Numbered from the stretch's first letter, positions 10,593-20,216 are shown. The stretch: DNA of 64,000 nt from Polaribacter sp. Hel1_85 (GCF_000766795.1 NZ_JPDS01000001.1:439001-503000), one strand, 5' to 3'. Numbers and translations: made by a program. Notes: generated from the letters alone by a model not told the origin.

Positions 10593-11597
10593 TTAAAGTG
10601 ATTTTTTAAATTCCTCAAGTATTTTTTGTGCAGCTTTAACTGGCGAAATTTTTGCAGCAACAATCTCTTTTTCTAATACTGAAAGTTCACTTTTAATATT
10701 TTTTGAACCGTAAAATAACTGTTTTAATTCTTCATTAATATTGTTATACATCCATTTTATTTGTTGCTGATTTCTATTTTTCAAGAAATATCCGTTCTCT
10801 TTAACCAATTCTTGAAATTTTAATATTTCATCCCAAACATTAGAAATTCCAATATTTTTTAATGCAGAAGCAGTGGTTACCACAGGGCTCCAACCAGACT
10901 CAGATTGTGGAAAAATATGAAGTGCATTTTGGTATTGTAATCTTGCCATTTGACTCATTCTAATATTATCACCATCAGCTTTATTAATGACTACCATATC
11001 AGCCATTTCCATAATTCCTTTTTTTATTCCTTGTAATTCATCACCAGCACCAGATAACATCAACAATAAAAAGAAATCTGTCATACCATGTACAGCAGTT
11101 TCAGATTGACCAACACCAACAGTTTCAATTAAAATAACATCATAACCAGCAGCTTCACAAAGTAACATAGTTTCTCCTGTTTTATTAGAAACTCCTCCTA
11201 AAGTATCTCCAGAAGCAGAAGGTCTTATATAAGCTTCTTCTAAATTTCCTAATTCTTCCATTCGAGTTTTATCACCTAAAATACTACCTCTAGATCTTTG
11301 ACTACTTGGATCTATAGATAATATAGCTACTTTATGTCCTTCTTTTACTAAATGCAATCCAAAAACTTCTATAAAAGTACTTTTACCAACTCCTGGAACT
11401 CCAGTAATACCAATACGAATCGATTTACCTGAATTTGGTAAAATCGCTTGTACTATTTCTTTGGCTAATACTTTATCACTCTCTAAATTACTTTCAATAA
11501 TTGTAATTGCTCTAGATAAAATTACTCTATCTCCATCTAAAATGCCATCAATATAAGCTTTTGCAGGTAATCTTTTTTTGGGTTTGTAATTTTTCAT
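10593..11597 (-). CDS. meaB: methylmalonyl-CoA mutase-associated GTPase MeaB
   Basis: A G3E-type P-loop GTPase that gates cobalamin loading and protects the mutase from inactivation. The 334-aa length is standard. Walker A is GVPGVGKST (residues 66-74); further motifs visible are the ILSIDPSS segment (Asp of the Mg site), VGVGQSE (base II type, the switch region) and NKADG for guanine recognition. The C-terminal arm used for dimerisation is present. It is encoded convergently to mutB, not in the operon, so its level is set by a separate promoter. The old name ArgK applies to the same family; the mutase context supports MeaB. Confidence 0.95.
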   Translation of the reverse strand: MKNYKPKKRLPAKAYIDGILDGDRVILSRAITIIESNLESDKVLAKEIVQAILPNSGKSIRIGITGVPGVGKSTFIEVFGLHLVKEGHKVAILSIDPSSQRSRGSILGDKTRMEELGNLEEAYIRPSASGDTLGGVSNKTGETMLLCEAAGYDVILIETVGVGQSETAVHGMTDFFLLLMLSGAGDELQGIKKGIMEMADMVVINKADGDNIRMSQMARLQYQNALHIFPQSESGWSPVVTTASALKNIGISNVWDEILKFQELVKENGYFLKNRNQQQIKWMYNNINEELKQLFYGSKNIKSELSVLEKEIVAAKISPVKAAQKILEEFKKSL

Positions 11598-11743
11598 TTT
11601 AGAGATAGAAAGCTAAGTTTGTATTAAAAATTTCGCATTTACCAAAGATACTAATAATGAAAAAAACACCACTAATTAAAGGGTGTTTTTAAAAAATTAT
11701 TCTAATTAATTACAATCAATAAAACTAAGTAAAGTTGATACGA

Positions 11744-12503
11744 TTATTCCTTAATCTTTATAGCTTTCAATTTAATAAGTCCCAAAAGATCTAAAACTCT
11801 TATTATTAAATACGTTATGTCTATTTCATGCCATTTTACACCAAAATTAGCGTTACTTGCATGTTTATGGTGATTGTTATGATATCCTTCACCCATCATT
11901 AAAAAATCAAACCGGAAAAGGTTTTTACTTGTGTTTTTCATTTTAAAATTAACATAACCATAAATATGGCCAAACCAGTTAATAATAACTCCATGAATAG
12001 GAGCCATTAAAAATGCAATTGGCAATAAAAGCCATTGCCACCAAGCAGTTGCAAAAAAAACAAAGAATAAAATGTAACCTGTTATCCAAAGAAAACGAGA
12101 AAAACGAGAGCCCGCAAAAGCATCAAAATTTTTCCATTGTGGTACATTTTTAGTAAAACGTTCATCAATAGAAATACGTTGCTCATTAATATCTTGATAA
12201 ATAGTTTTTGTTTTCCACATCATTGCAAACATATTTGCATCATAAGATGGAGAATGGGGGGTCTTTTTCTGTGTCTGTATATGCATGATGCATTCTGTGC
12301 ATAATTCCATATCCATAAGCACTTAAGTAACTTGATCCTTGAAAAATCCAAGTTAAAATAAATGTGATTTTTTCCATGGTTTTAGACATAGTAAACACTT
12401 GATGTGCTGCATAACGATGTAAAAAGAAAGATTGAAAAAACAACCCTCCATACCAAAGCACTAAAATGAAAATAATAACAATCATATCTTTATATTTTTG
12501 CAA
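11744..12503 (-). pseudogene. acyl-CoA/fatty-acid desaturase, broken by a 1-base frameshift in a G6 run
   Basis: Two overlapping reverse-strand frames join into one membrane desaturase. The upstream frame (start at 12503) supplies helix 1 and the HRYAAH and HRMHH iron-binding boxes; the downstream frame supplies the remaining helices and the third box HNNHH. The break is at the run of six G (12256-12261): with five, the reading runs through as TEKDPHSPSYDAN and gives 252 codons plus a stop. All three histidine boxes and the membrane topology fit a delta-9-type desaturase that makes unsaturated lipids for cold membranes. A homopolymer sequencing error is as likely as a real mutation, because no other damage is visible. 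Confidence 0.8.
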
Positions 12504-12650
12504 AGATAGATGGCTATTGAAAGCAAAACAATGAACCTAAATCAATTAAAATCCTTTGTTAAATCTAAAAGTTTTTAATTTAGACGCCAGAATTCACGGG
12601 AATGACATTTTTAGTGGAAAACGAAGTAAACCTCCTAGACTTTTTTTAAA

Positions 12651-13235
12651 TTAAATGCGCTTTCTGATTCTGCTTAATGCTTGTGCTGTAACACCAATAT
12701 AAGAACTGATGTATTTTAATGGAATCACTTTTAAAAGTTCTGGACGTTCTTTAAATAATTTCATATAACGTTCTTCTGCAGATAGATTTAAAAGATTTTG
12801 TTCTCTTTTAGATTTTATTAAAAAAAGACGCTCTGCAGTTAATCGGCCAATAAGATTACCAATTTGAGTCTTTTTATAAACCTCTTGTAAATCAGCATAT
12901 GTAATACTTAAAAGAGTTGTGTCTGTAAGTGCTTGCAATTGATATGCAGATGGTGTCTGAGTTAAGAAGGAATCATATGCACTTATAAATTGGTCTTTAA
13001 AACTAAAGCCAAAAGTGATTTCTTTGTCTGGGTTTTCTTTAGGAATGAATAAGCGTACAACACCAGATTCTATAAAAGAAATATGATTTTCTATTTCGTT
13101 TAATTTTAAAAAAACAGCTTTCTTTTTAATAAAACGAGGTTGTAATTTTGATGTAAAAAAATCCCAATCCGATTGAGATATGGTAGCTATTTGATCTAAG
13201 TAAGCTTTTATTTGTTCCAATTTTTTTATTTCCAA
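12651..13235 (-). CDS. Crp/Fnr-family transcriptional regulator
   Basis: A 194-aa protein with an N-terminal cyclic-nucleotide-binding-like beta-barrel (about residues 20-120, including FIESGVVRLFIPKEN and the ITFGF segment) and a C-terminal helix-turn-helix (AEERYMKLFKERPELL then YISSYIGVTAQALSRIRK, the recognition helix). The cysteines of an Fnr iron-sulfur centre are missing and the cAMP-binding phosphate cassette is not preserved, as is common in the short Bacteroidota branch of this family. Target genes unknown; it stands alone, with about 145 bp to the divergent helicase gene. Confidence 0.88.
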   Translation of the reverse strand: MEIKKLEQIKAYLDQIATISQSDWDFFTSKLQPRFIKKKAVFLKLNEIENHISFIESGVVRLFIPKENPDKEITFGFSFKDQFISAYDSFLTQTPSAYQLQALTDTTLLSITYADLQEVYKKTQIGNLIGRLTAERLFLIKSKREQNLLNLSAEERYMKLFKERPELLKVIPLKYISSYIGVTAQALSRIRKRI

Positions 13236-13357
13236 TTATTTAGACTGTAAAGATACATATTCAGAAAACTTTCATAGAAATAAATATCAAATTCTATCAA
13301 AAGAAACATTTTAAATGTACAATAGGGTAATTGTACATTTTTCAAGAACCTTATTGC

Positions 13358-13365
13358 TACCTTTG
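13358..13365 (+). promoter_or_regulatory. -7 box that fixes the start of the first DEAD-box gene
   Basis: TACCTTTG matches TAnnTTTG; a TTG lies 24 bp upstream (13331-13333), slightly further than usual. Because this box lies downstream of an in-frame ATG at 13315, that ATG cannot be used from this promoter and the ATG at 13381 becomes the likely start. Confidence 0.55.
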
Positions 13366-13380
13366 CAAAAAATAGAATTG

Positions 13381-14721
13381 ATGTCAAAAACATTTTCAGC
13401 TTTAGGAATTCATAAAGAATTAGAAGCTCGTTTAGCAAAATTAGAAATTACTGTTCCTACTACTGTTCAAGAAAAAACCATTCCATTTATCTTACATAAA
13501 AAGAAAGATATGGTAGTATTAGCAAAAACAGGAACAGGTAAAACAGCTGCTTTTGGATTGCCTTTATTACAAAAAATTAAAACTGAAGAAACTCATATAC
13601 AAGTATTAATATTAGCACCTACTAGAGAGTTAGGTCATCAGATTTATGATAATTTAGTAACTTTTGCATCAGAAAATCAAAAAGAAAAAATTGTTTCTAT
13701 CTGTGGAGGAATTCCGATAAAACCTCAGATAGAAAGCTTAAAGAACAATCCTAATATTGTGGTAGCTACTCCAGGACGTTTAGTAGATTTAATGAAACGT
13801 GAAGCTATTAATATTAAAGAAATCAGCTATTTTGTTTTAGATGAAGCAGATGAAATGGTAAGCGCTTTAAAGGAGGAAGTAGATACTATTATTAAGGAAA
13901 TTCCTATAAAAAGAAGAACTTTATTGTTTACAGCTACAATGCCAGGAACGATAAAGCAATTGATACAAAACTATATGTCTAAACACGTAGAGCATATAGA
14001 AACTGATATGGATTCTTTAGGTCATAAAGGGATTGATCATCAATATGTGGTAGTAGAACCAATAGAAAAGTTAAATGTTTTGATGCATTTTTTATCGACT
14101 AAAGAAGGTGAACGTGGTATTATTTTTTGTAAAACCAAAGCTGCAGTTAATAAATTAGCTAAAAACTTAGCCATAAATAAATTCTCTTCAGGAGCTTTAC
14201 ATGGTAGTTTAACCCAAGGAATTCGTGATCGAGTTATGGGACAGTTTAGAGAAGGACAAATCGATATTTTAGTAGCAACAGATTTAGCTGCTCGTGGTAT
14301 TGATGTAAAAGAAATCTCTTACGTAGTAAATTATCACTTGCCAGATAGATATGATACTTATGTGCACAGAAGTGGACGTACAGCAAGAGCAGGAGCAACA
14401 GGACTTTCATTAAGCGTTATTCAACAAGAAGAAGTAGAAGAAATTCCTGAATTTGAAGAAGATTTAGGATTGGTTTTTAAGGAATATAAAAAGGCAGATG
14501 CTAAAAGTATTGAAGAAAACAATACATTATTATGGGCGAAAAAAATATTTAAAACCAAACCAAATCGTAGTGTTTCGGAAGATTTAAAAGCTGAAATTAA
14601 AACCATATTTCATCATTTAACCAAAGAAGAATTGGTAGATAAAATTGTAGCAAATTATTTAGCACAAGCTACTTCTGCAAAGACAAAACCAGCAATAACT
14701 AAAAAGAAGAAAAAGAAATAA
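13381..14721 (+). CDS. DEAD-box RNA helicase
   Basis: An ATP-dependent RNA helicase with both RecA domains. Motifs in order: Q-motif region (FSALGIHKELEARL), motif I AKTGTGKT, Ia PTRELG, Ib [42 protein letters not shown] lysine-rich tail (about the last 15 residues) ends in KKKKKK and probably helps RNA binding. I place the start at 13381 (MSKTFSALG) because the extra 22 upstream codons cross the promoter and are not family-like. A second helicase gene starts 2 bp after the stop, and an SDR gene 5 bp after that, so the three form one operon. Role is likely ribosome assembly or cold adaptation. Confidence 0.92.
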   Translation: MSKTFSALGIHKELEARLAKLEITVPTTVQEKTIPFILHKKKDMVVLAKTGTGKTAAFGLPLLQKIKTEETHIQVLILAPTRELGHQIYDNLVTFASENQKEKIVSICGGIPIKPQIESLKNNPNIVVATPGRLVDLMKREAINIKEISYFVLDEADEMVSALKEEVDTIIKEIPIKRRTLLFTATMPGTIKQLIQNYMSKHVEHIETDMDSLGHKGIDHQYVVVEPIEKLNVLMHFLSTKEGERGIIFCKTKAAVNKLAKNLAINKFSSGALHGSLTQGIRDRVMGQFREGQIDILVATDLAARGIDVKEISYVVNYHLPDRYDTYVHRSGRTARAGATGLSLSVIQQEEVEEIPEFEEDLGLVFKEYKKADAKSIEENNTLLWAKKIFKTKPNRSVSEDLKAEIKTIFHHLTKEELVDKIVANYLAQATSAKTKPAITKKKKKK

Positions 14722-14723
14722 GC

Positions 14724-16037
14724 ATGGCAAATATTATAAAAAGTCAACAAGATATTTTAAAAAAGTTACAGATTGAAGCTTTAAATCCGATGCAAATAGA
14801 AGCTGTTTCTGTTATTGAAAAAAACACAAATACCATACTATTATCGCCAACAGGTACAGGAAAAACATTGGCTTTTTCTTTACCATTGTTAAAGTCTTTA
14901 GATGCTGAATCTAAAGAAGTACAAGCGTTAATATTAGTACCATCTAGAGAATTGGCTATACAAATAGAACAAGTAATTCGTTCTATGGGCTCTGGTTATA
15001 AAGTAAACGCGGTTTATGGAGGAAGACCAATGTCTAAAGATAAAATAGAATTAAAACATATTCCTGCTATTTTAATCGGAACACCAGGTAGAATATCTGA
15101 TCATTTTGCAAATGATCGCTTTTCTAAAGACCATATTAAAACGTTAATTTTAGACGAGTTTGACAAGTCTTTAGAAGTAGGTTTTGAGTATGAAATGCGT
15201 AATATTATTAATCAATTATCTACTTTAAATAAGCGCATCTTAACTTCTGCTACACAGGGAGTTGAAATACCTGAGTTTGTAAAATTAGAAGCGCCAAGAA
15301 TCATCAATTATTTAAAAGGAAAAAGAACATCTCAACTAAATTTTAAAACAGTAGTTTCTCCTAATAAAAGTAAGTTAAAAACGTTAGTAGATTTGGTAGA
15401 ACATATTGGAAATGAACCAGGTATTGTGTTTTGTAATTTAAAAGATTCTATTACACAATTAAGTACTTTTCTAGATAAAAAAGAAATAAGTCATGCTTGT
15501 TTTTCTGGAGGAATGGAGCAAAAAGACAGAGAACGTGCTTTAATTAAATTTAGAAACGGAACGTGTCAATTATTAATTGCAACAGATTTAGCAGCAAGGG
15601 GAATTGATATTCCAGAAATGAAGTTTATCATTCATTACGAATTGCCAAAACATGAAGAAGAATTTATCCACAGAAACGGAAGAACTGCAAGGGTAAATGA
15701 AAAAGGAACTGCCTATATTTTAAAATGGAATAACGAACGTTTACCAGACTTTATTAAAGAGAGTAAAGGCATCAACATTTCAAAGAAAGCACCAAAGATT
15801 GAACAATATTGGGAAACGTTGTTTATTTCTGGTGGTAGAAAAGATAAAATTTCTAAAGGAGATATTGCTGGTTTATTTTTTAAACAAGGAGGTATTTCTA
15901 AAGAAGAATTAGGTACCATTGAATTAAAACCAGATTGTGCATTTGTTGCTATTCCATTAGCATTGGCAGATGGTTTAGTAGAAAAACTAAACAATACACG
16001 TTTAAAAAAGAAAAAAGTTAGAGTTACCCTTTTATAA
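14724..16037 (+). CDS. DEAD-box helicase with DEFD motif II
   Basis: A second two-domain helicase, 437 aa, directly downstream of the first. Motif I SPTGTGKT, Ia PSRELA, Ib TPGRI, II DEFD instead of [31 protein letters not shown]. The DEFD form keeps both acidic residues needed for Mg-ATP and is seen in a flavobacterial branch, so activity is expected. The C-terminal 90 residues after motif VI form an extra domain ending in [10 protein letters not shown]. Tight 2-bp spacing from the first helicase and 5 bp to the next gene suggest co-translation. Confidence 0.9.
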   Translation: MANIIKSQQDILKKLQIEALNPMQIEAVSVIEKNTNTILLSPTGTGKTLAFSLPLLKSLDAESKEVQALILVPSRELAIQIEQVIRSMGSGYKVNAVYGGRPMSKDKIELKHIPAILIGTPGRISDHFANDRFSKDHIKTLILDEFDKSLEVGFEYEMRNIINQLSTLNKRILTSATQGVEIPEFVKLEAPRIINYLKGKRTSQLNFKTVVSPNKSKLKTLVDLVEHIGNEPGIVFCNLKDSITQLSTFLDKKEISHACFSGGMEQKDRERALIKFRNGTCQLLIATDLAARGIDIPEMKFIIHYELPKHEEEFIHRNGRTARVNEKGTAYILKWNNERLPDFIKESKGINISKKAPKIEQYWETLFISGGRKDKISKGDIAGLFFKQGGISKEELGTIELKPDCAFVAIPLALADGLVEKLNNTRLKKKKVRVTLL

Positions 16038-16042
16038 TTTAT

Positions 16043-17578
16043 ATGAGCAAAGAAAAACAGCCTCTAGATATTGATGCTTGTATCAATACATTAGAGCAGT
16101 TATTAGAAGATACAAATCAACTTTTTGAAATTCCTGAAGTACAAAGAGTAGCTCTTTTTAAAGCTGCTGGTGCATTAACCAGACCAAATCGTGATGAATT
16201 TCAGCGAAGAAGAAAGGATGCTAAAAAAGCGGCAAAACGTAAAATGATTGCCAAAGACACACATGCAAGAAAATCAACCGGAATTCGTTCTGCAAGAGAA
16301 GCTGCATTGTTTGTTGCACCTAAATTATTAGGAGTAGCAGCTATAAATGAAGATACTCCTGAATTAGAATCACCAAGAAACTGCTATGTTTGTAAAGCAG
16401 TATTTACCAAATTACATCATTTTTATGATACGATGTGTAAAGATTGTGGCGATTTAAACTATGCAAAACGTTTTCAAACTACAGATTTAAAAGATCAAGT
16501 AGCTGTAATTACAGGTTCTCGTTTAAAAATTGGGTATCATATTACCTTAATGTTATTGCGTTCAGGAGCAACTGTAGTTGCTACGACACGTTTTCCTGCG
16601 GATTCTGCAATTCGTTTTTCTAAAGAGGAAGATTATAAAGATTGGAGCCATCGTTTACACATTCATGGACTCGATTTGAGACATATACCTAGTGTAGAGA
16701 TTTTCTGTAATTATATAGAGCAAAAATACGATCGATTAGATATATTAATCAATAATGCAGCACAAACAGTTAGAAGACCTTCTGGTTTTTATTTCCATTT
16801 AATGGAAAATGAAAAGTTACCGATTGATAAACTTCCTAAACTAGCGCAGACTTTATTAAAAGATCATTCAAGTTGCTTAGCGGAATTAGCAGAATTAAGT
16901 GTTTCTACTTCAAAAACAGATAAAAACAATGTATTGTCAGTAACTTGGCATGGTCCTGAACCAGGAATTGGTTTGCGTAATTCAGCAGAATTATCTCAAA
17001 TTCCATACAGTTTTGACAACTCGTTACAAACTGCAGAAGTTTTTCCTGAAGGCGAATTAGATGCCGATTTACAACAAGTAGATTTAAGAAAAACGAATAG
17101 TTGGCGATTAAAATTAGGCGAAATCGAAACTACAGAAATGGTAGAAGTACAGTTGGTAAATGCTGTTGCTCCTTTTGTTTTATGTAATCGTTTGTCTAAT
17201 TTAATGATGAAAGAAAACACCGGTAAAAAACATATTATTAATGTAACTGCGATGGAAGGGAAGTTTCATCGATTTAAAAAGGTAGACAGACATCCGCATA
17301 CAAATATGGCTAAAGCTGCCTTAAATATGCTAACACATACTTCTGCTTCTACATTTGCAAAATCTGGTATATATATGAATGCTGTAGATACAGGTTGGGT
17401 TACAGATGAAGATCCTGCTGAATTATTAAAGAAAAAAATAGAAACACACGATTTTCAACCACCCTTAGATATTGTAGATGGTGCAGCAAGAGTGATGGAC
17501 CCTTTAATTGATGGAATAAACACAGGTAAACATTGGTGTGGTAAATTTTTGAAAGATTATTTTCCTATTGATTGGTAG
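16043..17578 (+). CDS. zinc-binding SDR-like oxidoreductase, catalytic Tyr replaced
   Basis: A 511-aa protein with three parts. Residues 1-105 are basic and helical. A four-cysteine site (C114/C117 and C132/C135, NCYVC and MCKDC) looks like a zinc ribbon. From about residue 150 a Rossmann fold begins ([14 protein letters not shown] for the cofactor, then LINNAAQT). The usual SDR active-site YxxxK is instead TNMAK: Lys424 is kept but Thr420 stands where Tyr should be. A long insertion (about 245-350) lies between the NNA motif and the active site. So the cofactor fold is sound but chemistry is uncertain. Third gene of the helicase operon, which hints at a link to RNA metabolism. Confidence 0.75.
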   Translation: MSKEKQPLDIDACINTLEQLLEDTNQLFEIPEVQRVALFKAAGALTRPNRDEFQRRRKDAKKAAKRKMIAKDTHARKSTGIRSAREAALFVAPKLLGVAAINEDTPELESPRNCYVCKAVFTKLHHFYDTMCKDCGDLNYAKRFQTTDLKDQVAVITGSRLKIGYHITLMLLRSGATVVATTRFPADSAIRFSKEEDYKDWSHRLHIHGLDLRHIPSVEIFCNYIEQKYDRLDILINNAAQTVRRPSGFYFHLMENEKLPIDKLPKLAQTLLKDHSSCLAELAELSVSTSKTDKNNVLSVTWHGPEPGIGLRNSAELSQIPYSFDNSLQTAEVFPEGELDADLQQVDLRKTNSWRLKLGEIETTEMVEVQLVNAVAPFVLCNRLSNLMMKENTGKKHIINVTAMEGKFHRFKKVDRHPHTNMAKAALNMLTHTSASTFAKSGIYMNAVDTGWVTDEDPAELLKKKIETHDFQPPLDIVDGAARVMDPLIDGINTGKHWCGKFLKDYFPIDW

Positions 17579-17758
17579 TCTAAAACGAAATATAATACTA
17601 AGGATCATTTTTGATTTTTAGGTGAAGTTTTATGTCTTTAATTAAGATACATATTCTTTATCAGGTACTTTTTTCTTGTATTAATGAAACTAAAATAGTA
17701 ATTTACAAGAGTTACTTTCGTGTAACATTATTTATGAACTTTTTGAATTTATATAATT

Positions 17759-18025
17759 ATGTTAGCATATAGAACCGAAATTAGAAACTCACCAAAAGAA
17801 CAAACGTTAAAAATTTATTTAAACGACATCTCTTTAGATGAAGAATTAAAAAATTTATTGAAAACCATCAATTGTGTTCGTTTGGTTGAAGTACAAGAAA
17901 GTATCAGTAGAAATAGAGTTGAAGAAAATGTAACTGTTTTTAGAAAAGATGATACCTCAATTAATATTTTAAAGGAAAAAGTAGATGCTTTTTTAGACAA
18001 TTATTTTGAAAGAGTAAATGGTTAA
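17759..18025 (+). CDS. small hypothetical protein (88 aa)
   Basis: I do not recognise the family. The product is soluble, with predicted alternating strands and helices (LKIYLNDISLDEELKNLL, then NVTVFRKDD and ILKEKVDAFLDNYF), no signal peptide and no cysteine pair. The start at 17759 follows a 180-bp gap after the SDR gene; a near-consensus -7 (TACTTTCG, 17713-17720) precedes it, so it probably has its own promoter. Its stop codon overlaps the beginning of a degraded copy of the SDR tail. Codon use resembles the neighbours, which supports a real gene. Confidence 0.6.
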   Translation: MLAYRTEIRNSPKEQTLKIYLNDISLDEELKNLLKTINCVRLVEVQESISRNRVEENVTVFRKDDTSINILKEKVDAFLDNYFERVNG

Positions 18026-18080
18026 TACAGGCAAAAATTGGTTTGATAAATTTTTAAATGATTATTTTCCAATAGATTGT
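18024..18080 (+). pseudogene. degraded copy of the C-terminal tail of the upstream SDR gene
   Basis: These 57 bases align without gaps to 17519-17575, the end of the SDR gene: 47 of 57 match by my hand count, and in translation NTGKNWFDKFLNDYFPIDC matches [19 protein letters not shown] at 14 of 19 positions. No start codon or upstream domain is present in this frame, and the reading continues for eight codons to a stop. It appears to be what is left of a second SDR copy after deletion. Confidence 0.75.
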
Positions 18081-18188
18081 TTGCTAAGAAGTATCATAAA
18101 TTAGCATACTTTCTCAACTAAAAAGACTAATAAGTTGATTTTAAATTGATTATTTCTTTATTAAATGAAAAAGAAGACATTTAAAATG

Positions 18189-18218
18189 TTGTATATCAGA
18201 AAAATGGCACCATCTTTG
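18189..18218 (+). promoter_or_regulatory. promoter of the cold-shock gene
   Basis: TTG (18189-18191), 19-bp spacer, then CATCTTTG (18211-18218), one base from TAnnTTTG. Transcription would begin near 18225, leaving a 30-nt leader. Confidence 0.6.
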
Positions 18219-18254
18219 TATTCTAATTAGTATTATAAATTTAATTACAATATC

Positions 18255-18446
18255 ATGAGTAAAGGAACAGTAAAGTTTTTCAATGAATCTAAAGGATTTG
18301 GATTTATCACTGAAGAAGGAGTAGACAAAGATCATTTTGTACACATTTCAGGTTTAATCGACGAAATCAGAGAAGGTGATGAAGTTGAATTTGACTTACA
18401 AGACGGAAAAAAAGGTTTAAATGCAGTTAACGTAAAAGTTATCTAA
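18255..18446 (+). CDS. cold-shock domain protein
   Basis: A 63-aa single cold-shock domain: a five-strand barrel that binds single-stranded RNA. The RNA-binding motifs are KGFGFI (RNP1) and HFVHIS (RNP2, normally VFVHFS); the opening MSKGTVKFFNESKGFGFI is the family signature. Monocistronic: own promoter at 18189-18218 and a strong terminator 21 bp after the stop. Probably an RNA chaperone; cold induction is likely but not shown by sequence. Confidence 0.95.
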   Translation: MSKGTVKFFNESKGFGFITEEGVDKDHFVHISGLIDEIREGDEVEFDLQDGKKGLNAVNVKVI

Positions 18447-18467
18447 AAAATATACTTTAAGTTTTAG

Positions 18468-18500
18468 AAAAGCCCATCATTTAATTGATGGGCTTTTTTT
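18468..18500 (+). terminator. terminator of the cold-shock gene
   Basis: AAAAGCCCATCA pairs perfectly with the downstream TGATGGGCTTTT around a short AT loop, followed by a run of T. Confidence 0.9.
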
Positions 18501-18582
18501 TATATGTATTGTTTTATTAAATAAAAAAGACCGCTTTTATATAAAACTGATAATTCTCATATATATATGTGGCTCTCTCATT

Positions 18583-18610
18583 TATTTTTGCCTTGCTTAA
18601 ACGTTTAAGC
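18583..18610 (+). promoter_or_regulatory. -7 box plus 16-bp palindromic operator before the DUF3360 gene
   Basis: TATTTTTG (18583-18590) matches the -7 consensus. Four bases later comes GCTTAAACGTTTAAGC (18595-18610), a perfect 16-bp palindrome with a central CG, as in LacI/GalR-family operators. It lies at the expected start of transcription, a repression position. No LacI-type gene is in the window. Confidence 0.6.
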
Positions 18611-18633
18611 GCAACCAAAACTAATTCAACCAA

Positions 18634-20088
18634 ATGGCAGAAAAAAACACAAATTCTTATAAAGAAAAACGAAGGAAGTCTAACGAATTTGAAAAAAGAG
18701 AAGACTATTTAAAACATGAATTATTAATCATGAAATTTCGTAGATGGAGAGTTCATCTACCTTTTAGAGATTTTCATGTAGAATTTGAAGATTTAGTTCC
18801 AGCTTTAGCAGCAACCATTGGTAAAGTAGTAATGGTAACAGCGATGGTAGCTGCATTTGCAGCACAATTTGGTTTAACACCAGAATTTGTTGCAGAAAAC
18901 GTACGATATGAATTATTGATTGCCGGAGGAATATTTGTAATTATATTTTCTGCAATTTTAAACCCAAGAGCAAATTTAGCAGGAACTCATGGTCCTATGA
19001 TTCCTTTAATACCCATTATTGCAGCTGCTGGAGGACATCCACTAGCTTTAGGTATTTTAATAGGTGTTTTTGGTTTAATTTTAAGTATTACAAAAGGAGG
19101 CTCTAAACTAATGGCTTTAACGGGTGTTGGAGTTAGAGGAGGTTTACTTATTTACTTAGGTGCAGTAGGTTTAATTTCTCAGATTTCTAAATTCGAATCT
19201 TGGGCAGCTGCAGAACACGTAAGCACTGTTTCTTTTGTTGTGATTGGTGTAACTTTAATAATTTATGCTGTTTTAGCTAGATTGAAAAAAAGATGGTTAG
19301 CCATTCCTTTATGTTCTGCAATTGCAGGTGTTATTGCTTATTCAATGGGTGTTAATTTTGAATTTACTACAGCTCCAGGACTTCCTCATATGAACCCTTT
19401 TTGGTGGTGGGGAGAAAATACAGGTTGGCAACTAGGTTGGCCAGACTTTGGTCATTTTGTAGCAGTTATTCCATTTGCAATTTTAGCAGTTGCAATGTGG
19501 TCTCCAGATTTTTTAGGACACCGTGTTTTTCAAGAATTAAACTATCCAAAAGAAGCCAAAGATGTACTAATGGATGTAGATGATACCATGGCAGTTTCTT
19601 CTGTTCGTCAAATTGTTGGTGCTACTTTAGGTGGTGGAAATATTGCATCTTCTTGGGGAACCTATATGATACCTGCTGCTATTGCAAAAAGACCAATTCC
19701 TGGTGGAGCAATATTAACGGCACTTTTATGTGTTTTAGCTTCTGTATTTGGTTATCCAATGGATTTAGCCATGTGGGAACCTGTATTAAGAGTTGCCTTA
19801 ATTGTTGGTGTATTTTTACCATTATTAGAAGCAGGTATGCAAATGGTTAAAAAAGAAAACGATTCTTTAAGTGCTGGTACTTGTATTTTTGCATGTGCAT
19901 TTGTAAATCCTGTATTTGGTTGGGCATTAACAATGTTACTTGATAATTTAGGATTAATTGGAGATCGTGAGAGAGCAAAAAAATTAACTCTAAAAGAACG
20001 ATTAATTATTCCTGGTGTTATGTTTATTGTTTGTGCTGTTTCCTTGGCTTTGGCAGGGCAATTACCAGGTATTCCAGGTATTCTATAA
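18634..20088 (+). CDS. DUF3360 family inner-membrane protein (putative transporter)
   Basis: A 484-aa polytopic membrane protein with about 60 cytoplasmic N-terminal residues, then roughly a dozen hydrophobic segments. From memory of the family, segments such as FEDLVPALAATIGKVVMV, NLAGTHGPMIPLIP and GILIGVFGLILSITKGGSK match DUF3360, whose layout resembles SulP/NCS2-type transporters (two inverted repeats with half-helices near THGP). Substrate unknown. A palindromic operator at the promoter points to sugar- or nucleoside-type induction, which is inference. Single gene, convergent with the next one. Confidence 0.72.
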   Translation: MAEKNTNSYKEKRRKSNEFEKREDYLKHELLIMKFRRWRVHLPFRDFHVEFEDLVPALAATIGKVVMVTAMVAAFAAQFGLTPEFVAENVRYELLIAGGIFVIIFSAILNPRANLAGTHGPMIPLIPIIAAAGGHPLALGILIGVFGLILSITKGGSKLMALTGVGVRGGLLIYLGAVGLISQISKFESWAAAEHVSTVSFVVIGVTLIIYAVLARLKKRWLAIPLCSAIAGVIAYSMGVNFEFTTAPGLPHMNPFWWWGENTGWQLGWPDFGHFVAVIPFAILAVAMWSPDFLGHRVFQELNYPKEAKDVLMDVDDTMAVSSVRQIVGATLGGGNIASSWGTYMIPAAIAKRPIPGGAILTALLCVLASVFGYPMDLAMWEPVLRVALIVGVFLPLLEAGMQMVKKENDSLSAGTCIFACAFVNPVFGWALTMLLDNLGLIGDRERAKKLTLKERLIIPGVMFIVCAVSLALAGQLPGIPGIL

Positions 20089-20167
20089 GAATTTTAATAG
20101 TTGACAAAACTGTTATAAACTTTTCAATTATTCCAATTTACTGATACATTTCAGTAATTACAAAATG

Positions 20168-20216
20168 ATTCCCCCAATTTTATCATTTTAAGGAATAATT
20201 GAGGAGTTTTTTTGTA
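20168..20216 (+). terminator. weak terminator-like hairpin after the DUF3360 gene
   Basis: CCCCCAATT can pair imperfectly with AATTGAGGAG across an AT-rich loop, followed by seven T. The stem has mismatches, so confidence is low. Confidence 0.35.

Noticed and set aside
13315..13380. Extra 22 codons at the start of the first DEAD-box gene
   Set aside because: The -7 box lies inside this stretch, and the residues do not resemble helicase N-termini.
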